DNA of 5,493 bases from Chloroflexota bacterium (GCA_015478675.1 JADMIH010000222.1:1-5493); one strand, 5' to 3'. Positions 1-5,424 are shown, counted from the stretch's first letter. The notes: generated from the sequence alone by a model not told the origin. Made by a program: numbers and translations.

Positions 1-17
1 TCTCCCCTTGTGGGAGA
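1..17. repeat. Short palindrome at the left window edge
   Basis: tctccc (1-6) and gggaga (12-17) form a perfect six-base stem around a five-base loop, followed by a G-rich run. This pattern resembles short dispersed extragenic palindromes found between genes in many bacteria. It may extend beyond the window. The rest of 1-97 holds several C/G tracts but no gene and no convincing T-tailed terminator for the anti-sigma gene. Confidence 0.35.
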
Positions 18-97
18 GGGGGCTTTAATCACCCTTGTAACCCCGTCAGGGGATTGCCCCCCCACCCCTAATGTAAGGAATCGACCCCTTTTTAGGA

Positions 98-1885
98 TTA
101 CCTGGGAGTGGCAGTTGGGGCTACATAGCTATCCGCGAAGCGCATCCAGAGATAATCTTGGCTATACATGAAGCGTATCACACGGTCGGCTGTCCAGAGG
201 GCATAGCCATTCTCGTAAGGCTGCCAGGCGGCTGTTGTATTTGTCTCCGGCTCAACTGCCCAACCTAATGCCTGCTGAATACTCATCCCTTCTATCGTTT
301 CGTTATAGTAGATTTTGCCGAAGCCGCGCACCGGCGCGTACAGGCCCGCCGGGGGCGTAGCCAGGGGCTGCACCGTAGGATCACCGTCTCGATAGGTATC
401 TGGGAACGATGCCCAGGTGCCTACCGTATCGTTTGGACCGCCGATAAAGACGTAGATGGTTTGCGTGTCGCCTCTCCAGAACATATAGCCGTTCTGGAAG
501 CGCTCTCCGGCTGCGAGCGATATAGCACTTTCGTAAGCCGTTGGGCAGCCCGCTCGGTTGCGCACGACAGGGTTGTTATCCCAGATTTTGCCAAAACCAT
601 TCACAGGCATAATACCGCATGGCGGAGTTGGTGTAGGCGGAGACGTGACGTGCGGTGTGGGCGTGCTCTTTACAGGCGTGGCGCTTGGGGTCGCTCGGCG
701 CGTGGGTGTGGGCACGACTGTATGCGTCGGTGTAACTATGGCTGTGGCTGTGGCTGTGCTGCGTGCTGTGGGGGTCTGCGAAGGCGGCTCCGCTGTTTGG
801 GTTGGCCCGCTGGTAGAGGTGGGCGTCGATGTGTATGTCGCGGCCATCGTAGGCGTAGACGGCACAGTCGTAGCAGTCGCGCTGGGCACGGTTGTTGGGC
901 TTGCCTTGACAGCTGTGGCTGTGGCTGCTGACCGGACAGGGGTGATAGACGCGACGGTACCCGTCACCTCGGACGGCGCCACAGGCGTATACTCAGGAGT
1001 AATTTGAGCGACTGCGGTATTGCGCGGGCGCGGTGTGTCGGTAGGCGCAGAGGTCGCAGTCGGTATCGCCGTCTTTGTAGGTGTGCTGGTGGCTGTGGGG
1101 GTATAGGCGGCCACAGTGAAAGTCAAAGTAAGAGGTTGCCTGTCAAGCTGCGAGCCATCTACGCCCAGACTGATACGTGGGGCATCCACACGAACCTCGT
1201 AGCTTGCGCCGGGCTGCCAACGGCCAGCCTTTGGCATCAACGTCAACGCCGGCCCGCTGCCGGTATTCGTAACAGTGATAGATACTGGAACTGACACGGG
1301 GGGCTTCACATCGGTTTCCCAGAGAGTTGTGTGGCTCACAGCGTCAGCATGGTTCTCAGGATCCGTCATCAACACACGTTTGCTAAAAAGTACATGTACG
1401 GGCTGCGTATATGCGGTGATGGGTGACTCCTCACTCAGCGCGGCAGCAGCTGCGGAGCCATCCTTGCGTACAAGCATCACCACAAGTACAACAGCCATGA
1501 CACCAACGAGCAGCGCAGCAGGCAAGGCTCTAGACCAGCCTCTACCTACGTTGCTGAAGGCGGTCGCAAAACTCTGCTTTCTCCTGGCCTGGGCTGGAGC
1601 GAGTAGAGTACCAGGTATGGGACCACGTGCGGGCGCGTTACCGGAGATGCGCTTGCTGCTGTTGCCTTGTGCCTCTATAGCACGCCACACATCGCGCCGC
1701 AAACCGACGGGCGGAATGGGCACGGACAAGGCACGAATATCCGCTCCTATAGCTCTATATTCGGCAAGGCTGTGGCGGCAACTCTCGCAAGATGCCAGGT
1801 GCGATTCAACCTGGACCCGTTCGCCCTGCGTGACCACCCCATCGTAGTAGGCAGACAGCAGTGGCCGGACCTCGTTGCAATTCAT
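98..1885 (-). CDS. Membrane-anchored anti-sigma factor (ZAS zinc finger) with extracellular Ig-like domain, Thr/Pro stalk and twin-repeat C-terminal domain
   Basis: This is the probable partner of the ECF sigma factor encoded 54 bases upstream in the same direction. It should bind that sigma inside the cell and release it on an outside signal. The 595-residue protein begins with a ZAS-type putative zinc finger: C3, then H29-x3-C33-x2-C36. A single membrane span lies at about 120-139, followed by R140-K141, so the N-terminus is cytoplasmic and the rest outside. Residues ~155-258 look like a Big_5/SbsA-type Ig-like domain, 261-422 are a Thr/Pro/Ser stalk, and 427-588 hold two related units that each start with a GFGKI motif (430-434 and 521-525) and later carry an NGY motif. 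C423 and C447 could form a disulfide. The ATG at 1885 is preferred because GGGGGAG lies 5 bases upstream; an in-frame TTG at 1909 would add eight residues and lacks such a site. Anti-sigma role: high confidence. Ligand: unknown. Confidence 0.9.
   Translation of the reverse strand: MNCNEVRPLLSAYYDGVVTQGERVQVESHLASCESCRHSLAEYRAIGADIRALSVPIPPVGLRRDVWRAIEAQGNSSKRISGNAPARGPIPGTLLAPAQARRKQSFATAFSNVGRGWSRALPAALLVGVMAVVLVVMLVRKDGSAAAAALSEESPITAYTQPVHVLFSKRVLMTDPENHADAVSHTTLWETDVKPPVSVPVSITVTNTGSGPALTLMPKAGRWQPGASYEVRVDAPRISLGVDGSQLDRQPLTLTFTVAAYTPTATSTPTKTAIPTATSAPTDTPRPRNTAVAQITPEYTPVAPSEVTGTVASITPVRSAATATAVKASPTTVPSATATTVPSTPTMAATYTSTPTSTSGPTQTAEPPSQTPTARSTATATAIVTPTHTVVPTPTRRATPSATPVKSTPTPHVTSPPTPTPPCGIMPVNGFGKIWDNNPVVRNRAGCPTAYESAISLAAGERFQNGYMFWRGDTQTIYVFIGGPNDTVGTWASFPDTYRDGDPTVQPLATPPAGLYAPVRGFGKIYYNETIEGMSIQQALGWAVEPETNTTAAWQPYENGYALWTADRVIRFMYSQDYLWMRFADSYVAPTATPR
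122..619 (-). other. Twin-repeat extracellular sensor-like domain of the anti-sigma factor
   Basis: Two copies of a roughly 70-80 residue unit close the anti-sigma protein. Both begin PV-x-GFGKI-[WY] and later show an aromatic NGY-x-[FL]-W motif followed by a short beta-like stretch (IYVFI in copy 1, VIRFMY in copy 2). Copy 2 contains ALGW where LGFP repeats carry their signature, so an LGFP-like, cell-wall-associated fold is possible. That assignment is weak and rests on motif resemblance only. The position at the tip of a long stalk suggests a ligand-binding or wall-contact module. Confidence 0.55.
620..1105 (-). repeat. Low-complexity Thr/Pro/Ser stalk coding segment
   Basis: This in-frame segment encodes residues ~261-422 of the anti-sigma factor, an extended run rich in Thr, Pro, Ser and Ala with TPT-type repeats. 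At DNA level there are short hexamer runs, such as gctgtg repeated three times at 741-758 and again around 912-927. It probably acts as a rigid, possibly glycosylated spacer that lifts the C-terminal module off the membrane. The skewed composition also opens long spurious frames on the plus strand. Confidence 0.75.
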
Positions 1886-1895
1886 GAACGCTCCC
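1886..1895 (-). promoter_or_regulatory. Ribosome binding site that fixes the anti-sigma start
   Basis: Read on the minus strand this is GGGGGAG followed by five bases and the ATG at 1885. It decides in favour of that ATG over the upstream in-frame TTG at 1909. Confidence 0.7.
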
Positions 1896-1939
1896 CCAAA
1901 GTGGTACAAAACTCTACTCTAACTCTCATACTCAAGGCT

Positions 1940-2572
1940 CTAACCTTCTAACCGGCTAGGGCTTTCGCCCGTGATAACATCAGGCTCAGCACCAGGTGCG
2001 TGGCCGTACCGCGCCAGGTAGGCCTGCCTGAACTCCTCGCGAGCGCGAAAGAGGAGCGACTTCACTGCCGAGCGGCTTGCCCCCATCACCTCGCCTATCT
2101 CATCACACGACATCCCCTGATACTCTTTCAAGATCAACGCCATACGGTGCTTGGGGGTGAGCTTGTCCAGCACCGCCTGCACTTCGCCTGACGTCTCGAA
2201 CTGGTTGTATTCACCCACCGGGTCGTCATCAGCCGCAGGCTCGATGGCGGGATTGGTGTCAAATGTCTCCCAGGGGAGCCACTTTATCAACTTACGCCGC
2301 CTCAGCACGTCCATACAGGTGTTTGAGGCTATGCGATGCAGCCATGCCGAAAGGTTGAGGTCGGGGCTCGTGCGAGGCAGCGCCATGTACGCCTTGACGA
2401 AGGTGTCCTGCGTCAGGTCGTAGGCATCTTCGCTATTCCCCATAAGCCGGTAAATAAAGGCGTAGAGGCGCCGCTCGTAGCGACTGTAAATCGCTTCGAA
2501 AGCTGCCACGTCACCCTCGCGTGCCTTTGCTACCCAGCTTTTCTCATCAATGGACAAGGCGAAACCTTCCAT
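1940..2572 (-). CDS. ECF-type RNA polymerase sigma-70 family factor
   Basis: This encodes a 210-residue extracytoplasmic-function sigma factor that would direct RNA polymerase to a small regulon. Region 2 spans about residues 23-95. It contains the AFEAIYSRYERRLY core-binding helix, the DAYDLTQDTFVKAY segment of region 2.2 and the AWLHRIASNTCMDVLRRR stretch of regions 2.3-2.4. An acidic linker at about 104-130 follows. Region 4 (about 130-186) has LTPKHRMALILKEYQGMSCDEIG leading into the helix-turn-helix GASRSAVKSLLFRAREEF. No region 1 or 3 is present, as expected for the group. The ATG at 2572 is chosen: AGGAGG at 2584-2589 lies 11 bases upstream, whereas the alternative GTG at 2584 overlaps that site. 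It is the first gene of an operon with the anti-sigma gene downstream. Family assignment is certain; the regulon and ECF subgroup are not known. Confidence 0.97.
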   Translation of the reverse strand: MEGFALSIDEKSWVAKAREGDVAAFEAIYSRYERRLYAFIYRLMGNSEDAYDLTQDTFVKAYMALPRTSPDLNLSAWLHRIASNTCMDVLRRRKLIKWLPWETFDTNPAIEPAADDDPVGEYNQFETSGEVQAVLDKLTPKHRMALILKEYQGMSCDEIGEVMGASRSAVKSLLFRAREEFRQAYLARYGHAPGAEPDVITGESPSRLEG

Positions 2573-2583
2573 CCGGTGGCCCA

Positions 2584-2589
2584 CCTCCT
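2584..2589 (-). promoter_or_regulatory. Shine-Dalgarno site of the sigma gene
   Basis: Minus-strand AGGAGG, a strong consensus site. It lies 11 bases before ATG 2572, a slightly long spacing, and abuts GTG 2584, which rules out that GTG as the likely start. Confidence 0.65.
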
Positions 2590-2597
2590 GTTAGTAA

Positions 2598-2623
2598 AAC
2601 GGAGACAAAGGTCACAGGTTGCA
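2598..2623 (-). promoter_or_regulatory. Candidate ECF-type promoter, probably autoregulatory
   Basis: On the minus strand TGCAAC (2618-2623) is followed by exactly 16 bases and CGTT (2598-2601). This resembles the AAC / N16 / CGT pattern recognised by many ECF sigma factors, for example TGAAAC-N16-CGTA for Bacillus SigW. Transcription would begin near 2591, giving a short leader that holds only the AGGAGG site before ATG 2572. ECF genes are commonly autoregulated, so the encoded sigma is the obvious candidate user. It was found by eye and is a single match. Confidence 0.45.
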
Positions 2624-2656
2624 GAGCTAACTGAAGTTATGGATTATGAATTATAA

Positions 2657-2685
2657 ATTATGAATTGAGAATTACGGTAATCCAA
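2657..2685 (-). promoter_or_regulatory. Candidate sigma-70-like promoter facing the sigma/anti-sigma operon
   Basis: On the minus strand TTGGAT (2680-2685), a 17-base spacer and CATAAT (2657-2662) form the mirror image of the plus-strand promoter, produced by the same inverted repeat. Transcription would start near 2650, about 78 bases before ATG 2572. The -35 box is weaker than its partner. This could provide basal expression of the operon, with the ECF-type promoter closer to the gene adding induced expression. Confidence 0.35.
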
Positions 2686-2693
2686 TTCATAAT
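2665..2693 (+). promoter_or_regulatory. Candidate sigma-70-like promoter facing the DA1-like gene
   Basis: TTGAGA (2665-2670), a 17-base spacer and CATAAT (2688-2693) match the housekeeping consensus at 5 of 6 positions in each box. Transcription would start near 2700, leaving a leader of about 225 bases before the DA1-like start, with the small ORF at 2718 inside it. The promoter lies inside the inverted repeat, so AT-richness could inflate the match. Confidence 0.45.
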
Positions 2694-2717
2694 TGCGGCT
2701 TCAGCGGAGAAGGCGGC

Positions 2718-2903
2718 ATGACCTCCTCTGTTACTAAAGGCGAGTGCTACGCAGTACTTTTTGGCTTATCTGGTAGGAGCTACGGTGTAAACATTTATGG
2801 TATCATGAAACGTCGCGTGAAGCATAATGCCGCCTACTTGCGTATATCTGTTGAGACAACAGGAGAGCAAGGAAACACCGTCAGCATGAGGCCGTCGATA
2901 TGA
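2718..2903 (+). CDS. Possible small leader ORF (61 residues) before the DA1-like gene
   Basis: This is a hypothetical small protein with no recognised domain. In its favour, GGAGAAGG (2706-2713) lies four bases before the ATG, the plus-strand promoter candidate would start transcription about 18 bases upstream, and its stop lies 20 bases before the next start, which has no clear ribosome binding site of its own. Against it, the peptide has no visible fold, signal sequence or membrane span, its reading frame ends inside a 14-bp tandem repeat, and a chance ORF of this length is common. It contains a basic patch (KRRVKH) in the middle. It may be a translated leader, or simply chance. Confidence 0.25.
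   Translation: MTSSVTKGECYAVLFGLSGRSYGVNIYGIMKRRVKHNAAYLRISVETTGEQGNTVSMRPSI
2798..2806 (+). promoter_or_regulatory. Possible extended -10 promoter closer to the DA1-like gene
   Basis: TGGTATCAT fits an extended -10 (TG-n-TATAAT with one mismatch in the hexamer). No convincing -35 is seen 17 bases upstream. It would start transcription near 2813, with a leader of about 110 bases. It would be an alternative to the promoter at 2665-2693. Confidence 0.25.
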
Positions 2904-2918
2904 GGCCGTCGATATGAG
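2886..2918. repeat. 14-bp tandem repeat just before the DA1-like start
   Basis: The unit atgaggccgtcgat occurs at 2886-2899 and 2900-2913 without a mismatch, and the first five bases recur at 2914-2918. Each copy begins with ATG, so three ATG codons in different frames precede the true start at 2924. The copies at 2886 and 2900 both run into TGA after five sense codons, and the one at 2914 reads six codons to TAA at 2932. The unit length is not a multiple of three. Confidence 0.85.
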
Positions 2919-2923
2919 ATTGT

Positions 2924-3874
2924 ATGAGAGCTAAAGAGCGTTATGTAACCGCGCCCGTGCGCGGGCTATGGTGCAACCTGTGCGGCTCCAGGCTGGCGGG
3001 CAAAGGCAGCATGGCCGGTGGCATCATCACCAGGCACCGCGAGGTGCAGTGGACAGAGGCCACGGGCAAGGTTTCTACATGGTCGCTTTGCGCTCAGTGC
3101 TACGCCGAGCGGTTGAGCTGCGCGGCGTGCGGCTTGCAGGTGGGTGCCCAGGCTTTCATGCTTGAGGGCGAAGCTGGTATCTACTGCAAGCACTGTTTCG
3201 AGGAACGCCCCAGATGTGACACTTGCGGCTGCCCTGTAGGTTCGCACTACTGGACACGCTCTGACGGCAGGAAGCTGTGCGACGGGTGCCAGTCCACCGC
3301 AGTCTCCGACCCGGCACAAGCTCATGCTCTCTACAAGCGGGTGCGTTCCTCTCTCGCCCAGCTCCTCGGTATTTCCCTGCGCGAACCATGCCAGTTGAAG
3401 CTCGCCAACAGACGACAACTCCTTGAGTTGATTGAGAAGTCCTCACTGCACAGCCTGGACGCCGACAGTCGCGGGCGCTGTTTCGGGCTATTTATTCAGG
3501 AGGGGCGGCACAAGGCGGTCTTTGTAGAGTACGGCTTGCCGCAAATTGTGCTGCTCGAAGTGATGGCGCACGAGTACGCGCACGCCTGGCAGAGCGAGAA
3601 CTGCCCCAGGGGGATCTTGCCGGAAGTACAGGAAGGATTCGCTGAATGGGCAGCTTACAAACTGCTACAGGCATGGGGTTGCAGGCGCCGCTCGGAGAGA
3701 ATGTTGCGCCGGGAAGATATATACGGGCGTGGCCTCAAAAAGATGCTCCAATGGGAAGCAGAAGGCGGCCAGGCAGAGGTCTTCAGAAAGATCAAGCGCG
3801 AGCCGCCGAACCTCAAAGAACAGTCACCGCTTCGCGGAATCGCGAATAATGAGCTACGAGCGGGATTACGCTAG
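2924..3874 (+). CDS. DA1-like protein: LIM-type zinc fingers plus HExxH metallopeptidase
   Basis: This 316-residue protein has no signal peptide or membrane span, so it is probably cytoplasmic. Residues 17-122 carry six CxxC pairs (C17/C20, C56/C59, C66/C69, C88/C91, C98/C101, C119/C122) that pair into three LIM-like zinc fingers. The C-terminal half holds the peptidase: YGLPQIVLLEVMAHEYAH, with H216 and H220 as zinc ligands and E217 catalytic, then AW and LPEVQEGFAEW, where E237 is the likely third ligand. From memory, the order and spacing follow plant DA1 closely: PRCxxC, the DGRKLC motif, the segment to the LYGLPRLLTG-like strand, AHExxHAW and the VEEG motif. Plant DA1 is a ubiquitin-activated peptidase; its N-terminal ubiquitin-interacting motifs are absent here, so substrate and activation must differ. 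ATG 2924 follows an in-frame stop at 2915-2917 and has no clear ribosome binding site; GTG at 2957 would also keep every zinc ligand. Family: high confidence. Role: unknown. Confidence 0.88.
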   Translation: MRAKERYVTAPVRGLWCNLCGSRLAGKGSMAGGIITRHREVQWTEATGKVSTWSLCAQCYAERLSCAACGLQVGAQAFMLEGEAGIYCKHCFEERPRCDTCGCPVGSHYWTRSDGRKLCDGCQSTAVSDPAQAHALYKRVRSSLAQLLGISLREPCQLKLANRRQLLELIEKSSLHSLDADSRGRCFGLFIQEGRHKAVFVEYGLPQIVLLEVMAHEYAHAWQSENCPRGILPEVQEGFAEWAAYKLLQAWGCRRRSERMLRREDIYGRGLKKMLQWEAEGGQAEVFRKIKREPPNLKEQSPLRGIANNELRAGLR

Positions 3875-3895
3875 CTCATAATCGGTGATTCCGCG
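3833..3895. repeat. Long imperfect palindrome across the end of the DA1-like gene
   Basis: A nine-base outer arm (3833-3841, cgcggaatc) pairs with 3887-3895. A seven-base inner arm (3849-3855, atgagct) pairs with 3873-3879, and a four-base tip (3859-3862) pairs with 3869-3872 around a six-base loop. The seven bases between outer and inner arms also pair in part. The left half lies within the last codons of the DA1-like gene and the stop codon falls in the right inner arm. It may help end convergent transcripts or protect the messenger 3' end. Confidence 0.6.
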
Positions 3896-3909
3896 CAGGC
3901 GGAACTTTT
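3889..3909 (+). terminator. Rho-independent terminator candidate for the DA1-like gene
   Basis: ttccgc (3889-3894), a four-base loop and gcggaa (3899-3904) form a perfect six-base stem, followed by cttttactt. It sits 14 bases after the stop codon and just before the end of the convergent lipoprotein gene. Its left arm is shared with the long palindrome at 3833-3895, so the two folds exclude each other. The short stem and four-T tract make it moderate in strength. Confidence 0.55.
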
Positions 3910-5347
3910 ACTTCACCACGCTCATCGTCTTTTGCAGCGATTGCTGGTCGGTGGCTGATACGAATGCTGTTGCATCACCGGTGTGGGTAAAGGCGTACCA
4001 GCGGCCACCCTGAGTCCAGAAATTGCCGCTCTTAGTCGCTGTCCTGAAGGTCTCACGGATAGCAGTATCGAACTCATTGGCGTCTTCCTGGCTGTCCCAC
4101 ACGTAACTCTCGTAAAGAACCGCCGAGTCACCATTCTGGTAAAAGGCGTACGAGCCGCCTCCCCAGCCTGCTGCAGCTACGTCAGGGTTGGAAGCGCCTG
4201 TGATTTTCAGCATCTCCTGGAGATCGAACTCGCCTACTGTGCCCATATCTGTGGCAGTCCAACCTGTGCCAAGTGTGTTTGTGAGAGGCTGCAACACCAC
4301 AGATTTAGGATTATCACGCGGCTTCTCTATATACTTCTCAGGGTGAAGTATCTGTTCGGTTGAGAGGGGCGGGTCGGTCAGCGCTGCATTGACAGCGTTG
4401 TTGCCATCTATCTGCCTGAGCGCGCTTACAAACGCAGACCCCGCGTTATAAGGAAAGGTCAAACCATCTTGTATGTACTGCGGGGCGCTGTCAAAGACGG
4501 CTGTTGAGGCGGCGCTGCTCTCCTGGACCAGTTTCCTCAGGTCGGAGGTAGACATGTACTGCTGTGCGTACTGTATACCCGTAAGATTGGCATCACCTTC
4601 CACCAGCGCGCGAACAGCCGAATCGCGGTCGTCGTTTTGACTCTGATCAGGGATCAGCTTGTTCAAATTGTAGTTGTCGTCCTGTAAGCTGTGGACGAAC
4701 TCGTGTGCCAGGGTTTCGCGCGCTACCGGGTCGAGCGTGCCGCTGTCGTTGCGGGCGAAGAGTTCTTTTGTATCCGAGTCGTAGTAACCTGCTACCTGCT
4801 CGGTTAGCAAATCTACCTGGAGCTGGTAGAGGTCTGTCGAGCGGTTATCAAGCAAGCGAAGCAACCACGCCTCTGTCGCATCTCGCACAGCGTCTTTCTT
4901 CGGATAGTCTTTGCTCAGGCTCTTGAGAAGATTGTCGTGCATCTGGCTCTGGGTAACGAAAGCCTCCGGCACATCCCCGGTCGGCTTGAGACCGCGCACC
5001 TGGATTACATCGGCTTCAACTTCTTGAAGCTGCTTTTTTATCGCTGCGCTGATGGTGCCAGGTGTTGCTCCCTGGGCCGTCGTGTCAGTAGGTTCTGCTG
5101 TGCCTGCGACCCCTGCGACCCCTGTGGTCTCTGTGGGCGCGGCTACGGTGCTTTCGGCTGTTGGCTGAGATGGTGGCGCCACCTCAGTTCCAACTGCTGT
5201 TGGGCTTCCAGGCAGGAACTGCGAAGAAGAGGCCACGGTGGGGGTAGGCTGCGAGGCGGTAGGCGTCTGCGCCGAAGGCAGCCCCGTTGGGTCACAAGCT
5301 GCAAGCAATACAACAAGTAGGACTGCCAGCAATGAACGTTGGCGCAT
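3908..5347 (-). CDS. Lipoprotein with HExxH zinc metallopeptidase domain
   Basis: This encodes a 479-residue exported lipoprotein and probable membrane-anchored zinc protease. The signal sequence MRQR plus a hydrophobic core ends in the lipobox L15-A-A-C18, so C18 would be lipidated. Residues 20-100 are a Thr/Pro/Ser/Ala-rich tether. The folded part starts near 100; the sequence EQVAGYYD (183-190) precedes ETLAHEFVHSLQDD, where H215 and H219 are zinc ligands and E216 the catalytic residue. E250 in the ALVEGDA motif is the likely third ligand, as in gluzincins. Later motifs (PYNAGSAFV, PPLSTEQILHPEKY, AAGWGGGSY) recur, as far as I recall, in uncharacterised Chloroflexota peptidases of this type. 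It is not related to the DA1-like enzyme beyond the HExxH motif. ATG 5347 is supported by AGAAGG about 8 bases upstream and by the promoter at 5396-5424. It ends convergently with the DA1-like gene and is probably monocistronic. Substrate unknown. Confidence 0.88.
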   Translation of the reverse strand: MRQRSLLAVLLVVLLAACDPTGLPSAQTPTASQPTPTVASSSQFLPGSPTAVGTEVAPPSQPTAESTVAAPTETTGVAGVAGTAEPTDTTAQGATPGTISAAIKKQLQEVEADVIQVRGLKPTGDVPEAFVTQSQMHDNLLKSLSKDYPKKDAVRDATEAWLLRLLDNRSTDLYQLQVDLLTEQVAGYYDSDTKELFARNDSGTLDPVARETLAHEFVHSLQDDNYNLNKLIPDQSQNDDRDSAVRALVEGDANLTGIQYAQQYMSTSDLRKLVQESSAASTAVFDSAPQYIQDGLTFPYNAGSAFVSALRQIDGNNAVNAALTDPPLSTEQILHPEKYIEKPRDNPKSVVLQPLTNTLGTGWTATDMGTVGEFDLQEMLKITGASNPDVAAAGWGGGSYAFYQNGDSAVLYESYVWDSQEDANEFDTAIRETFRTATKSGNFWTQGGRWYAFTHTGDATAFVSATDQQSLQKTMSVVK

Positions 5348-5395
5348 GAAATATCCCTTCTTTGCTAATGGGAGCGCCGCGAACGCTCATAGCTC

Positions 5396-5424
5396 AGTAT
5401 ATGGGGTTGGCCGTAGCGCGTCAA
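5396..5424 (-). promoter_or_regulatory. Sigma-70-type promoter of the lipoprotein gene
   Basis: On the minus strand TTGACG (5419-5424) is followed by exactly 17 bases and TATACT (5396-5401), matching the housekeeping consensus at 5 of 6 positions in each box. Transcription would begin near 5389, giving a leader of about 42 bases. A small gagcg/cgctc inverted repeat (5372-5376 and 5384-5388) lies right at the start of that leader and might form a 5' hairpin. This is the clearest promoter in the window. Confidence 0.7.

Larger units (their letters stand above)
2656..2694. repeat. AT-rich perfect 12-bp inverted repeat in the divergent control region
   Basis: The arm aattatgaattg (2656-2667) is matched perfectly by caattcataatt (2683-2694). 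The inner part extends the symmetry: attac (2671-2675) and gtaat (2677-2681) pair, with A2668 and A2670 unpaired. A further copy of attatgaatt lies just outside at 2643-2652, giving a direct repeat with a 14-base period. The segment is far more AT-rich than the flanking genes. It could be an operator for a dimeric regulator, a cruciform, or a small dispersed repeat. Its position between divergent genes and over two promoter candidates favours a regulatory role. Confidence 0.65.

Noticed and set aside
36..60. Terminator for the sigma/anti-sigma operon in the C/G tracts after 98
   Set aside because: Only a four-base CCCC/GGGG stem is visible and no T-run follows it on the minus strand.
741..927. 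CRISPR or other dispersed repeat array in the gctgtg-rich segment
   Set aside because: The repeats are hexamers in phase with codons of the Thr/Ala stalk, without spacers.
461..1294. Long plus-strand open frames (461-931, 558-1007, 1004-1294) opposite the anti-sigma stalk
   Set aside because: They mirror the Thr/Pro codon repeats of the minus-strand gene and give Gly/Val/Arg/Cys-rich nonsense without domains or ribosome sites.
1886..1909. Upstream TTG start at 1909 for the anti-sigma gene
   Set aside because: The eight extra residues precede the normal ZAS start MNCNEV, and the GGGGGAG ribosome site fits the ATG at 1885.
1275..1951. Plus-strand open frames of 190 and 94 residues opposite the anti-sigma N-terminal half
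   Set aside because: They lie wholly against a well-supported ZAS/transmembrane coding sequence and show no recognisable protein features.
2573..2584. GTG start at 2584 for the sigma gene
   Set aside because: The GTG overlaps the AGGAGG site, leaving no spacing for initiation.
2966..3446. Minus-strand frames of 150 and 96 residues opposite the DA1-like zinc fingers
   Set aside because: The plus-strand frame contains ordered CxxC pairs and a peptidase motif, while the opposite frames have no domain and no start signals.
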